A stretch of 26,453 bases of DNA from Chara braunii (Eukaryota; Streptophyta; Charophyceae; Charales; Characeae), in contig BFEA01000534.1 in NCBI GenBank assembly GCA_003427395.1, forward strand, positions 812,739-839,191, written 5' to 3'. Positions 1-9,539 of this stretch are shown one piece after another (positions within the stretch are counted from its first letter, which is position 1; each line of letters starts with the position of its first letter). The translations under genes were made by a program, and so were the position numbers. The notes below the pieces were generated by a model. That model worked only from the letters and a program-made list of their open reading frames with translations, was not told the origin of the DNA and did no database searches.

Positions 1-61
<61 letters not shown>

Positions 62-136
62 TGCGCGGGTGTGTGTTTGTGTGTGCCTGCGCGGGGGTGT
101 GTGTGTGTGTGCGTGCGCGGGTGTGTGTGTGTGTGT
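1..136. repeat. (GA)n microsatellite followed by GT/GCG-rich simple repeat
   Basis: The first 58 bases are pure GA dinucleotides. They are followed by an imperfect GT tract broken by short GCGGG and GCC interruptions. No coding signal is credible here. Because the far end of the window also stops inside dinucleotide repeats, this is probably a contig boundary caused by the simple repeat. Confidence 0.95.
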
Positions 137-1611
137 TTAACTAACCATAACGCTACCACGACGCAAATCACGGCGAGCTGTGTTCATGGTACGTGGAGCT
201 TTTCACACCATTTTAGAAAGACCGATACAACAAGCAATTGCATCACCCACATCGGGACTATTCGAGCATCTGAACACCACTGGGTCCTTATTACCCCTTG
301 TACCATGATCATGGCATGCAGTAGCCTCTATCATTCACCAACCTTACTAAGACACAAGGACTAGAGCCCGAGGGCACTAAGCCGTGAGCCATAAACAGCA
401 GTCCACTAGGACAAAGCAACTGACAACCAGCAACAACGCATACAACGAACAGCAAGGCAAATAACGACATCATGTCAGGCTGGGAGGGAAAGGGGGAGGC
501 AGGCGGGCAAACAAATAGTACAGAACAAATACTAGGGGAAGGCAAATAAAAGACGACAAAGGAAAAGGCATGTGACACCAAGCAACCACAACAAAGAGCA
601 AAGGCTGGAAGACACTGAGGAGGCTGGAAGGCACAGAGGAAGCAGGAGGGCAGACGACATAAGAACATGAAACAGGCAAACCAAAAACATACAAGTTTAA
701 AAAAACGGAAGACCAAAAAAAATAAAAACTGATGATAACAAGATTGTTTCGTCGGAGTTGCACCGACTCATCAGGAGGAGGAGCCCTCGACAATCTGCGG
801 AATCCCCGTATTTGATGATTTGGGTCATGAACCCTTTGACCCTTGTTGAAGGGAGACTGTCCCCAAGCGGAACATAGCAGCGGGCAGCAACCCTGCGGAG
901 CACCAGGCAGCGCAGTAGAGGTAACACGGCTGCACAACGCACAAAACGACTGCAATGAATGACACGGCATGCCGAACTCGCAGGAGGGCACCCAAGCAGT
1001 GAAGCACCAGGCAACACTACCAAGACAACCACACTGCAAGGGACGAGAGGGCAAGCGAACCAGCATCAGAGCGACCATGCAGAGGGGCACAAGGCAACCC
1101 AACACGGCAACCAAATACAGGGCGCTCAAGCAAAGGACCCGGAAGGCACGACCAGCGGGCGGGCGCCAAGGCAGTGAAGCAGCGAAGCACAAGGCAACAC
1201 CACAACCCGGCCACATAACACAACGAAGACAGCAACATGCCAAGAACGACCTGCGAGGCAAGCGGAACGTGCAGCAAGGCAGTGGTAGAGCGCAGACGGG
1301 GTCGTCCACACATCCAACACCGAGCAAAGCAGCACATCACCTACTCACATCACGGGTGAACCCCGCAGATTGTTGGTTCCCACCACCCAGTGAGCCAGGG
1401 AAACACTCCGCCGAGCATTCGTCATCACCTACAGGCAACACAAACATCCCAAACCGAGCGCCCCTCTAAGAGTGCAACTGGCACTCCAAACGAGGAGCCA
1501 CCGACTGTTTGGCACTACCTAAGGGTGCTCAGTCGGGGACACAATAAAAACTTAGGAAAAATCAGAAAGAGGACAAACAACAGAAGAAAAAACTGACAGA
1601 CATAAAATTGA
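137..1611. other. T-poor degenerate CAA/GCA/AGG-rich tract, no gene recognised
   Basis: From about 360 to about 1320 the + strand carries very few T bases and repeats loose variants of AAGGCAACA, GCAGCGAAGC and GGCAACAC. Scarcity of T removes stop codons from + frames, which explains a 166-codon open frame at 969-1469. That frame is rich in Gln, Thr, Arg and Lys with no domain I recognise, so I do not call it a gene. The stretches around 740-860 and 1330-1540 have normal composition and may flank the tract, but I cannot name them. Confidence 0.6.
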
Positions 1612-1700
1612 GTGTGTGTGTGTGTGTGTGTGTGTGTGCCCTCCTCCACCAATCAATCAACCAACCAATCAATCAATCGATCAAATAATCAATCAATCTG
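1612..1700. repeat. (GT)n microsatellite and (AATC)n tetranucleotide repeat
   Basis: A pure GT run spans about 1612-1638. An imperfect run of AATC units, with variants such as AACC and GATC, then fills about 1649-1700. The same AATC repeat reappears at about 2041-2090, on the other side of a 340-bp segment, so it brackets that segment. Confidence 0.9.
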
Positions 1701-2038
1701 CGTAGCACGACGAACGTGTCCGCACCCCTTCATGTTCGCGTGTTCGCGTGAACAGCTCGCAAACGTGTTCGGGCGAACATAAGTTTTTTTTGTAAAAAAT
1801 AAATAAATAAATAAATAATCGGTTTTTTATTTTTAACTCATGATTGGCTACGAATTTGAACATGAATCCAAGGCAAAAGTTGCTTGTATTGTCATTTTAC
1901 ATAACATATATTGTTTTCAGATTTTTTTGAGAACGTGTTTTTTTTTTTTTTAAATATTTTTTATGTTCGCGTTCGGAGGGTTTTGGGCGTTTGTTCGCGT
2001 TCGGACGAACATGTTCGCCTTCGGAGGATTGTGCTACG
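1701..2038. mobile_element. MITE-like element candidate bounded by AATC repeats
   Basis: The segment opens with CGTAGCAC (1701-1708) and closes with the exact reverse complement GTGCTACG (2031-2038). Both sides carry AATC repeats, which could be target-site material. Inside are short palindromes with the same arms: TGTTCGGGCGAACA (1766-1779), GTTCGGACGAAC (1999-2010) and a looser GTTC/GAAC pair at 1742-1753. An AAAT microsatellite lies at about 1797-1820. There is no coding sequence. The size and short inverted termini suit a non-autonomous DNA transposon, but the termini diverge after eight bases, so this is a candidate only. Confidence 0.35.
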
Positions 2039-2040
2039 TA

Positions 2041-2090
2041 GCAATCAATCAATCAATCAATAAAAAACCAGTCAATCAATCTGTGTTTTT
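2041..2090. repeat. (AATC)n tetranucleotide repeat
   Basis: Imperfect AATC/ATCA units directly follow the GTGCTACG terminus of the preceding segment. They match in unit and orientation the AATC tract upstream of 1701. T-rich, low-complexity DNA follows to about 2175. Confidence 0.85.
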
Positions 2091-2174
2091 TCTTTTTTTC
2101 ATTTTCTTAAATTTCCCTCGTTACTCACCCAAAACCACCCCCCCAAATTTTCAAATTTTTATTATTTTTTTTTG

Positions 2175-2600
2175 TATAGGGTGGTAGTGCCCGACGTGCG
2201 CAGGTGGGGCGCGTGCGCAGTTTTTTCGCGCGCACCCCCCCCTGGCCCTAGCGAGGCCGCGCGTAAACTCGGTCGTGCGGCCTCGGCCACGGGCCCGCGG
2301 CTGGCCTTCTCGGCCGCAGGATCCGCGGCATAGAGGGTCACGTAGCCCTTCGCCCTACACCCATTCCCCCTACCGTCCTCCCCCAAACACAACGCATCCT
2401 CATTTCGATTGTATCCGGACGGTCGGATAGTCTGTATACATTCAGTATTAAGGTGCGTTATGTTAGGGGGAAGACGGTAGCCTCCCTGCAGCGCGTTGAT
2501 GTCGTGCTCGTTCCCGCGGACGTCGACGTCGTGCTGCAGCACCGCCACGCCCGCCATCCACGAGCACGAGCACGCCACCGCAGAAGCCCACATGCCTCAT
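2175..2600 (-). other. GC- and CpG-rich island with an uncharacterised open frame
   Basis: Composition changes abruptly to GC-rich, CpG-rich DNA, unlike its neighbours. On the minus strand an open frame of 143 codons runs 2593-2162. Its C-terminal half is Ala/Gly/Pro/Arg-rich, and I recognise no domain. The 3' end of the frame runs into an A-rich tract, giving Lys codons before the stop. A perfect 9-bp inverted repeat lies at 2252-2285 (CGAGGCCGC with GCGGCCTCG, 16-base loop). It could be an exon or promoter island of a real gene, or chance openness in GC-rich DNA. Splice-aware or transcript evidence would decide. Confidence 0.25.
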
Positions 2601-2689
2601 CGTAATGCTCAACAGCTATGACCGCCTATAGTCTACGAGAAACTACGTGGTGAATAGGAGAAGGTAAGCGTAGGCAATTTTTTCTTCAA

Positions 2690-3024
2690 CGCTCTTCTTC
2701 TTCTTCTTCTTCTACGTCTTCTTCTCTTCTACTTTTTTATTCTTACTCTTCTTTTTTCTTTTTCCTCTTCTTCTTCTTCTTCTTCTTTCTTCTTCTTCTT
2801 CTCTTCTATTTTCTTGTTCCTCTTTTTTTTTCCTTCTTCTTCTTCTTCTTTCTTCTTTCTTCTTTCTTCTTCATTTTTGGTTGTTGGAGAGCGCACGTGC
2901 GCAAGTGAGACAGAGAGAGAGAGAGAGTCCGCAATCTTGACCGCCATTTCTTCCTCCTCCGTCTGGTCTTCCTCCTCCTCGTCTTCTTCTTCTTCTTCTT
3001 CTTCTTCTTCTTCTTCTTCTGCAT
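2690..3024. repeat. (TTC/CTT)n polypyrimidine tract
   Basis: Long TTC runs occupy about 2690-2878 and, after a short interlude with a (GA)n run at 2914-2927, about 2950-3020. Frames across it give only poly-Glu/poly-Lys or poly-Ser/Phe peptides, which are artefacts of the repeat. Mirror-symmetric homopyrimidine DNA of this kind can form triplex structures, which is a known property of such tracts and not something shown here. Confidence 0.95.
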
Positions 3025-3343
3025 AATATTGCCCCTTCAAAGGCCGAAAGGGAACCACCTCGCCCCTCCCATAAGCCCATCTGAAAGGCTGAAAGGGAAC
3101 CCCCCCCCCCCCCTAGAACACCCCCTTCCCCAAAATTGTCCCTTCAAAGTTTCATAGCAGAATCCGACGGATCTCAACGAGCTCGGTCGAGATCCCCCCC
3201 GCCCCCCAAACAAAAAGAACAATTGGGCACATTGGCTGATCCGGATCCGGTTGGACTGGGGNAGGNGAANCGACCGCNTGCCGTCCCAGCTCTGAAATAA
3301 AAACTATTTTTTTTATTGTTCCTTTTTTTTTTTTTTTTTTTTG
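3025..3343. repeat. Short degenerate repeats, C-tracts and a T20 run
   Basis: Two near-identical copies of AAAGGCYGAAAGGGAACC lie at about 3039-3056 and 3083-3100. The related CCCTTCAAAG element appears at 3032-3041 and 3140-3149. Long C runs follow each unit. Four isolated ambiguous bases at 3262-3278 suggest a collapsed or low-quality assembly point. A T run of about 20 bases ends the stretch near 3343. No gene is supported. Confidence 0.6.
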
Positions 3344-3690
3344 ACTCGACCATTGAAGTGGTCCTCGACCACTCTGGTAGCCTAGCTAGTAACACAATAA
3401 CCGAACATTTTGCCAGTAGTTGTGCCAGCTATCTACTTGCCACGCCCCCTTGGAGTAACAACAACGTCTATGGCCAACATTCTACCACACACAACCCAGA
3501 CCCCCATGATGGTCAGAGACCCTACCATTGTCGGCCTGGGAAAGCCAGCCAACTATCTCAGTTGGTTGCATCTGGCGGTTTTGCCAGACAAACCTCATTG
3601 GCAAAAAAAAAAAAAAAGTGTGTCCCGAGCAGCTGGTGGGTCCTCCTAATTATCACTTGTGTGCGCTACCAGCTGAGCTAGGTCACTTGC
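3344..3690 (-). mobile_element. tRNA-derived SINE-like element (degenerate tRNA head)
   Basis: On the minus strand the sequence from about 3690 downward contains TAGCTCAGCTGG (3680-3669). This is a perfect pol III A-box and tRNA D-arm motif and is followed by GTAGCGCA. About 50 bases later comes a T15 run (A15 at 3603-3617 on +), the right distance for a roughly 73-nt tRNA-like transcript. The B-box region is degenerate and the acceptor arms pair only partly. The remaining 260 bp ends in A20 on the minus strand (T20 on +), which looks like a SINE poly-A tail. No clear target-site duplication is visible. It is either a SINE with an internal T run or a tRNA pseudogene beside an A-tailed insert. 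Confidence 0.45.
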
Positions 3691-3844
3691 TCCCTCTCAG
3701 GATGTATACAAACATAAATTTGTAGTAATATTTATTTTACCATGTACCTCTTCGATAATTTAAGTTACTGATTTGGTCAAAAATTTGCAACACTTCCCTT
3801 AGCGAAGTTTGACTCCCAAATTAATTACTAAAATTCAAAACTTG

Positions 3845-4160
3845 TCCCACTTAGGATTTGTTTGGAAGTTCGACTAGCTCTTGGATACAGCAAAAAGCTC
3901 GGCAGCACATCCTCTAGAAAAGTAGATTCACATAATTTTTTACCAAAATATCAAGTTAAACCTCCTTCCTTACTCTTAAGATTGTAAGTCAAATTCAATT
4001 TTTTTCCCACTTAGGATTTGTTTGGAAGTTCGACTAGCTTTTTGATATAGCACAAAGTTCGGCAACACATCATGAGCCTCTAGAAAAGTAGATTTACATA
4101 ATTTCAACAAAATTGTCAAGTCAAACCTTCTTCCCTACTCTTAAGTTGTAAAAGTCACAT
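3845..4160. repeat. 161-bp tandem duplication
   Basis: Two direct copies begin with CCCACTTAGGATTTGTTTGG at 3845 and 4006. They share most of their length, including GAAGTTCGACTAGCT, CTCTAGAAAAGTAGAT and the CTACTCTTAAG region near the end. The copies differ by scattered substitutions and small indels, so the duplication is not recent. Both are AT-rich and non-coding. Confidence 0.85.
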
Positions 4161-4358
4161 TACGAGTATTTATACAACTAAACTATAAAAAGCGCGTCCA
4201 ACAAAACCCTCAAAGACATAACAAATTATCAGTCCGAATGTGTATTATTGATAAACCATTATCACCCAGTCAGACTTATCGCTCTGTTCCATGCGCTAAG
4301 TAGTTTAATTTTTTGTTGACTTTTAACTTTTAAGTCATGAGAAAGCAGACAAATGGAT

Positions 4359-4640
4359 TACCCTCAAAAGTGTCTGTAGCACAACCTACCAGAAAAAGGT
4401 TATCAAAAACACGCAACTGAACCTACCCTTATCTTCTATTTCCAGAAAAGAAATTGATGTAAACAAACATGCAATTGTTCTACCCTCATTGGGTTATACT
4501 GTTACCTGTTAGAAAATATGTGATCCAAAAGAAAATATATATAGATGCACCACCCTTGCAACGGTATGTTCCAGCCTGTCAGAAAATTGTATATTGAAAT
4601 AAGGACAAGTTGGGACACCCTCATAAAAATTTAATCCAAG
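4359..4640. repeat. Degenerate minisatellite with units of about 57-70 bp
   Basis: ACCCTY motifs recur at about 4360, 4425, 4482, 4552 and 4617, giving spacings of 65, 57, 70 and 65. Most units then carry a CCAGAAAA/TCAGAAAA block and a short adenine-rich segment. The units are much more diverged than the 161-bp duplication upstream. No gene is present. Confidence 0.55.
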
Positions 4641-5230
4641 TCTTAACGACTCTTAAGAAAACAGCTAAAATAGTCAATTTCAACGAAACATGTCGTTAAC
4701 TACCTGTGCATCATAAGATGGGCCTCCCTCAATGGCATGTCCTTTTCTTTTTTTTCTTGTTTTTCAACATGGCCTAATTGAGACGTACAACGCAGCCTTG
4801 TGGGGCGGTGGTCCACCCTACCAGTCCTTGCACAACAGACTGCAAGATTTGCTCAAAGTCAACTTTGCACAACAACCCGCATGTCAATGTATGATGCAAC
4901 ACACCGTTTTGGCTGTTACAGTATTAGCACATCACAATGGTTTGTTGAGCTTTATAACACCTCTATGCCAGTGATCGAGGGAACCCACTATATTTGCAAT
5001 CCTTTTTGGGTGGCCTCGCTCTTGCCCGTGGATATACTAATTGCATCATAGTTAAATTTATATTTCTTTTGTTTTTATAAATGAAATAAATTGACACCCC
5101 CAGGCACGTCTGAGAAGAAGCTTCATAGAGGATCATGACCTGAACACCACATCAAACCATGGCCACAACAACAAAGATAGGGAGGGACGAGAAGTGATCG
5201 TGAAGGGGACTCCAACATAAACAGAGTCGC
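4641..5230. other. No gene or repeat recognised
   Basis: The + strand has two overlapping short open frames (4732-4974 and 4800-5051) with no domain I recognise and no sign of conservation. I see no RNA gene, terminal repeat or microsatellite in this stretch. Confidence 0.5.
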
Positions 5231-5870
5231 GCATACGAGCGGAGCGGTTCCCTTCTTATTCTACAAGTTGTACACTTGAGGAGGAAAAGGAGTAAAGGGT
5301 AGGAGAGGGCGGCAATGAAAGGTCAGAGAAAGAGGAAATAACAGTAACTTAAAGCAGGAAGGTGAGAAGAGAGCATGAGAATGAAATGAGAGAGGAGACA
5401 AACCAACTCGTAGAAAAGAGTTCCAAGGGAAGGAGAACAAAAAGGAAGGACGGATAAAAAACATAGAAAGAAGTGGGAATCGGAGAGGAATGACCGTACT
5501 TATCTCAATAAGGACAGGGCAAGGTAGCAAAGCACTCGCTTTCGCAATGGTTGGGAAAAATGACAAACAGAAAGGGTGCAAGCAAGGTTAGAAATCATTA
5601 AGAAAACGAAGTGTGCGAGGAAGAGGGAGAGAACGAGGAGGGAAAGTGGAGAAGAGAGAGGGAAGGGAAGGAGGATCGCAGAGAGTTGACACCAAGTCCA
5701 ATACATGATAAAGAAGTAGCTAGACGAGATAAAAAAGAAGGGTAGAGTGAGTAGAAGCAGCAAACAACACACCTGCATGCAGACCCTTCTATGAGAAGGG
5801 AAACAACAGAGAACAACTGAAGAGGGGCCGACATAGCGACAAAAGATCATTATCAAAGGGTGATGTCGGC
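5231..5870. other. Purine-rich (AG) low-complexity tract
   Basis: The + strand is dominated by GA/AAG-type sequence and is poor in T. Minus-strand open frames here (5261-5581 and 5500-5856) translate to Leu/Phe/Ser-rich strings that merely reflect the pyrimidine-rich complement, so I do not treat them as membrane proteins. Confidence 0.65.
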
Positions 5871-6570
5871 CTTGTCTATGTCTCTCATGTAAACTAGGTA
5901 AGTATTGGGTCCATGAACCCCAACAACCACGCTTTAAGTCCTCTCAACGATCCCAAGTTTCTCCTGCTGATACCTACACCCTTCTACGAAAAACACAGGA
6001 TTCGCTCTCCTCTTCGTCAAATAAGTATGGAACAACAACAAAGTCTTCCCTCTACCTCAACAAGCTGAAATTCGTCGCGCCCACGTAAATGTCTATTCTC
6101 GACAAAACGCATTTGGACTCAAGGCGATAAAATTTGAAGTGTCATGGACAAGTTCTGATAGGCAAAGCCAGAAGTGTAGTATGAAAAGTCGTTGTATGGA
6201 GAGATCTAACATTCGGTGTGACAGTGAAGAATAATACTGGAGACGATACATCCGGGCGACACTTCCCCCTCATTCCCTCCCTCACAGATACCTATACGTC
6301 CCCAAACTTATGAACAGAGTCCAAACCTCACGCTCCTACAACATATCTCACGGATCACTCCGCCACTGTCTCCTTTTCCACAGACCCCCAAACCGAACTC
6401 TCCTAATTAATCACTTTCATTTGTCCCTTGAAAATGACATGCTTTCGTACTCCCTCGCCCCAACTCTTGAGATTCCGCCATGCACTACCTCCGAACCCTC
6501 CATAAATCCCGCTTCCGTCCGCCCCCTCTCATCCTACCACAAGTCCTCCCTATCCCCATCCATGACGGGT
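5871..6570. other. No gene recognised; C/T-rich after about 6250
   Basis: The first part has mixed composition with no motif I can name. From about 6260 to 6560 the + strand becomes rich in CCTCC-type pyrimidines. A 96-codon open frame at 6310-6600 has no recognisable domain and ends inside the following tandem duplication, so it is probably chance. Confidence 0.45.
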
Positions 6571-6774
6571 TATAACCAACGACATCAACCCCATTATTAA
6601 TTATCAATATTGTCGATTACGTATAACTATCATTCATTATTATTTAGTTTCTTATCATTATTTAATTTTATTATTTTGTTATAACCAACGACGTCAACCC
6701 CATTGTTAATTATCAATATTGTCGATTACGTATAACTATCATTCATTATTATTTAGTTTCTTATAGTTATCTAA

Positions 6775-6805
<31 letters not shown>

Positions 6806-6806
6806 T
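6571..6806. repeat. 109-bp tandem duplication ending in a (TTA)n microsatellite
   Basis: Two direct copies start with TATAACCAACGAC at 6571 and 6680. They are nearly identical through GTCGATTACGTATAACTATC and the following TTATTTAG block. The second copy runs into a pure TTA repeat at about 6776-6806. Few differences separate the copies, so this duplication is fairly recent. Confidence 0.9.
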
Positions 6807-7350
6807 TTTCCTCTGTTACTTTCTATGTAGCATTCGTATGTGTTCCTCCACTGCTTTATTATCTCTGCTAACTTTCCCACTGATCATTATTTTCTTTTCA
6901 ACTTGGAAGCCCAATTATCACTAAGCATTATTTATCCTTACCCCAAGGTAGGGAACCGCTGCCAAAATTTTCAACAATTTCAGCCTTCTACGTACGCTGA
7001 ACTTGATTATCTCATCATTGCAATTTTCCTTTTTGGCATCAATCCCACCTTAAACGGGGTAGGAAAAACCATCAAAATTTAGTAATTATATTTTACTATT
7101 CATCACTTATTATTTATTCATAAGTGTTAATCTATTTATTGTCATTTTTCCTCCTTCACTCTGATCTTCTGCTACCATCTCTTCTACACATGATCAATTT
7201 TAAGTCAATTTAGCATTTAACATTATTTAGCCCGACCTCGAGCGGGGTAGGGAACTGTTGCCAAATTCTACTAAATTCGGTCTCTCAAGTATGTTGAACT
7301 CCTACAACTCTCTCTTTAGATAACAGTCCCGATCCCAAATGGAGTAGAGA
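6805..7350. repeat. Diverged tandem repeat (about 295 bp) carrying a hairpin plus GCTGCCAAA motif
   Basis: Two diverged units can be aligned. Each starts near a TTTTTCCTC segment and continues through an ATTATTTA stretch into a short stem-loop followed by TAGGGAAC and a TGCCAAA motif (6936-6970 and 7231-7267, offset 295). In the first unit CCTTACC pairs with GGTAGGG around a CCAA loop. In the second CCCG pairs with CGGG. A further related block follows each unit (GGGGTAGG near 7056, GGAGTAGA near 7340). The same head-plus-tail motif recurs at 17.9-18.1 kb. Confidence 0.5.
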
Positions 7351-7489
7351 AAACAATAAGAAGGGACGTTACCAGGGCATGTTAGACCATCCCTAGATTC
7401 AAGTACTACCTAACACACCTGATGCCTTCTCCATACTGACTTTTCACTCACACGAAATCAGGACTCTTCTACCCTGAGAATAACCCCTC

Positions 7490-8640
7490 CTCCAAAATGA
7501 CGAACTCCTAGATTTCGACAAAAGCTTCACCTACAACACCATCCGCCGCAGCCACGAGCTCAACGAGTGGAATGACAAAAAAAAAAATCAAATCCAACAG
7601 GAAGATCCAAACCGATAAGTGCAAAATCGGATGGTTAAGGAAACAAAAGTAACACTGATTATCTCCAAGCCAATGATAAAGATGGAAGAAGTAGAAGTAT
7701 TGGATTACCTCAAGGAACATCTTCCTCTTTTGGACATGTTCTATGAATCACACTCTGTTGTGTGCTCGTTTCTGGCTAAACTCAAACATCGCTCACCAAT
7801 AGAAAAAAAAAAAAGAGTTTGGCGCTCTAAAACATAGAGAATCTGAAGGAGACGGCACCGAAGGTGGTATACCAATGGAGGGCCAGAAACGCAGTCACAG
7901 TTTTGTGTGCTAATTTCATGTATGCAGAATACCTGCTCTCAATCTAGACCCTCTACTATGACGGATCAATGATGTCAATCTCTAAATAGAGACCGCACAG
8001 AACAACTTGACAAGAGTCCTCAAAACACAGACAGGCGTTGATGAGCAAACATTACTGGATCCAATTCGACAACAAAACAAACAGGTTGCACGGATAAGTT
8101 GAAAAAAGACTAGAGGAATCCTTTCCCCAATGTCCCCTAGTAGAATGAGTCTCATCCACTTCTCGTTTTCTGATACCAGGTGCCAATTTCAAAATCGTCT
8201 ATGTCGAGCTCAAAGCCAACAGGCCCCCCGACCTCCCAAACAAATTGTCCTTCGAACTGGGACACTAAGTCTAGACGATGTAAATCTCCACCAAATTGAA
8301 ACTCGTGTGCTTCAGATGCAGAGTAAAATGGCATATGGGAAACAACCCTCTATGCCCGTCGAACACTTGTAAGGGAGAGGTGAGAAGGTTTTCAAGTTCC
8401 CCCTCAATGCTTGTAGAAGTTGAAGCAGTGAAGGGCATTTGGATCATCAATGACCCAACCTACGCAAACTGGGTATTTGATCACCTTAGAGACATCACAG
8501 CTTGGATTTTGACATTGGCTGAGTGAGAACCAGTGTGCAAATGAGATGTGTTCTCTCCGCACGGGAGTAGATGGTAAGCTGGAGGAGGAAAGAGGAATAA
8601 TAGGAGAACCCACAAATATGACAGGCTTAACCAAGACTAC
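7490..8640 (+). pseudogene. Decayed LINE ORF1 (gag-like) with degenerate zinc knuckle
   Basis: Reading the + strand in shifting frames gives blocks that look like a LINE ORF1. One is PKQIVLRTGTLSLDDVNLHQ (about 8235-8295). The next frame then gives CFRCRVKWHMGNNPLC (about 8308-8355), a CCHC-type knuckle with spacing CX2CX4HX6C instead of CX4C at the end. In the family such knuckles bind the element RNA. A following block, with WVFDHLRDITAW near 8470-8505, stays open to a stop at about 8524. Frameshifts and stops break the reading frame throughout, including an A-run at 7803-7813, so no functional protein is expected. It lies on the same strand and 1.5 kb upstream of reverse transcriptase sequence, consistent with one decayed LINE. 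ORF1 families are poorly conserved, so the assignment of the 7.5-8.1 kb part is weak. Confidence 0.5.
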
Positions 8641-9530
8641 TCTGCACAGTTAGAGTAGTTAATGTAAAAAAATAAAAAAATAAAAAAATCAGAGAAGTTC
8701 ACAACATGGGAAGGGAAGCAAAAAAGACCGACCTTAAAAATATGCAAAATTATCAAGGAATGAGATGAAAAGAGAGATCATAAATAATCGGAGAAAGAGT
8801 GATTTGGGACAAATGAAAAAAAAGACAAGCAATGAAGAGGGAGACTCCATGAAAATCACCCCCTCACCAAATTGAAAGAAGAGCACGGAGAAAAACCCAA
8901 ATAAAGAAGATGAGAGCAACAAAATGCAGTGCCACCTGGATTTGCTATGGCCAGACAAGATATTAGAGGACAATCAGAGACCAACAAGAGGAAAGGACCC
9001 AACTTTCATCCTATAATAGCTGAAAGAATAATTTATCTCCCTTCAATCCTACAAAGAGTTAGACCTGGAAATTAGGTTGGCACATTCGAGACACATTAGC
9101 AACTTAAAAAAAACAGCTCCTTTAGATAATCCGGGAGGCATCTCGGCTTCTAGTAATCCCTACGATGTACTTCAGCCATAGAATAACTTTGCTGAATTCT
9201 TGATATTGCAATATGTGGATAATCCAAAGGATGGAATGAAAACTGAATGGATAGATCCAACTTCCAAAATGGTGGAATGACCTAACTCCTATCTCAAGGA
9301 AAACAAGGGAGAATCATACATAAACGAGGAGGCAAAAAAGAAGGGGCAAGGGCAAAGAGAGCAAAGAGAGCAAAGGGACCAAGGAGACAAAAAATGGTAA
9401 ATCATATCCTTGGCTAATGACTTATCGACTGAGTAAAAAAAAAACAAGAAAAAGAAATGAGAAGGTAGATAGCCATCTCGGAAAGACAAATTAGTTTTTT
9501 TAAAGATCAAATGTCTCTCATCCCCTCAGC
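8641..9530 (+). other. Purine-rich linker, possibly the ORF1-ORF2 region of the LINE
   Basis: The tract is AG-rich with AAATAAAA runs and gives a Lys/Glu-rich broken frame. One block reads like PGGISASSNPYDVL (about 9128-9170), the type of serine/asparagine stretch found between the zinc knuckle and endonuclease of plant LINEs. I see no endonuclease catalytic motif. Minus-strand open frames here (8734-8973, 9289-9510) are compositional shadows. Confidence 0.3.
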
Positions 9531-9539
9531 TGTTTTGCA

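Noticed and set aside
470-1327. 285-codon minus-strand Cys/Leu-rich open frame
   Set aside because: It is the complement of a degenerate repeat tract, and its Cys/Leu/Val richness follows from base composition. No signal, domain or conservation is visible.
969-1469. 166-codon open frame as a gene
   Set aside because: It lies in T-poor DNA where stop codons are rare, has no recognisable domain, and overlaps several equally open minus-strand frames.
2729-3058. Poly-Glu/poly-Lys open frames
   Set aside because: They translate the TTC microsatellite and its complement.
5500-5856. Minus-strand hydrophobic frame as a membrane protein
   Set aside because: Leu/Phe/Ser richness comes from the pyrimidine-rich complement of an AG tract. 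There is no family likeness.
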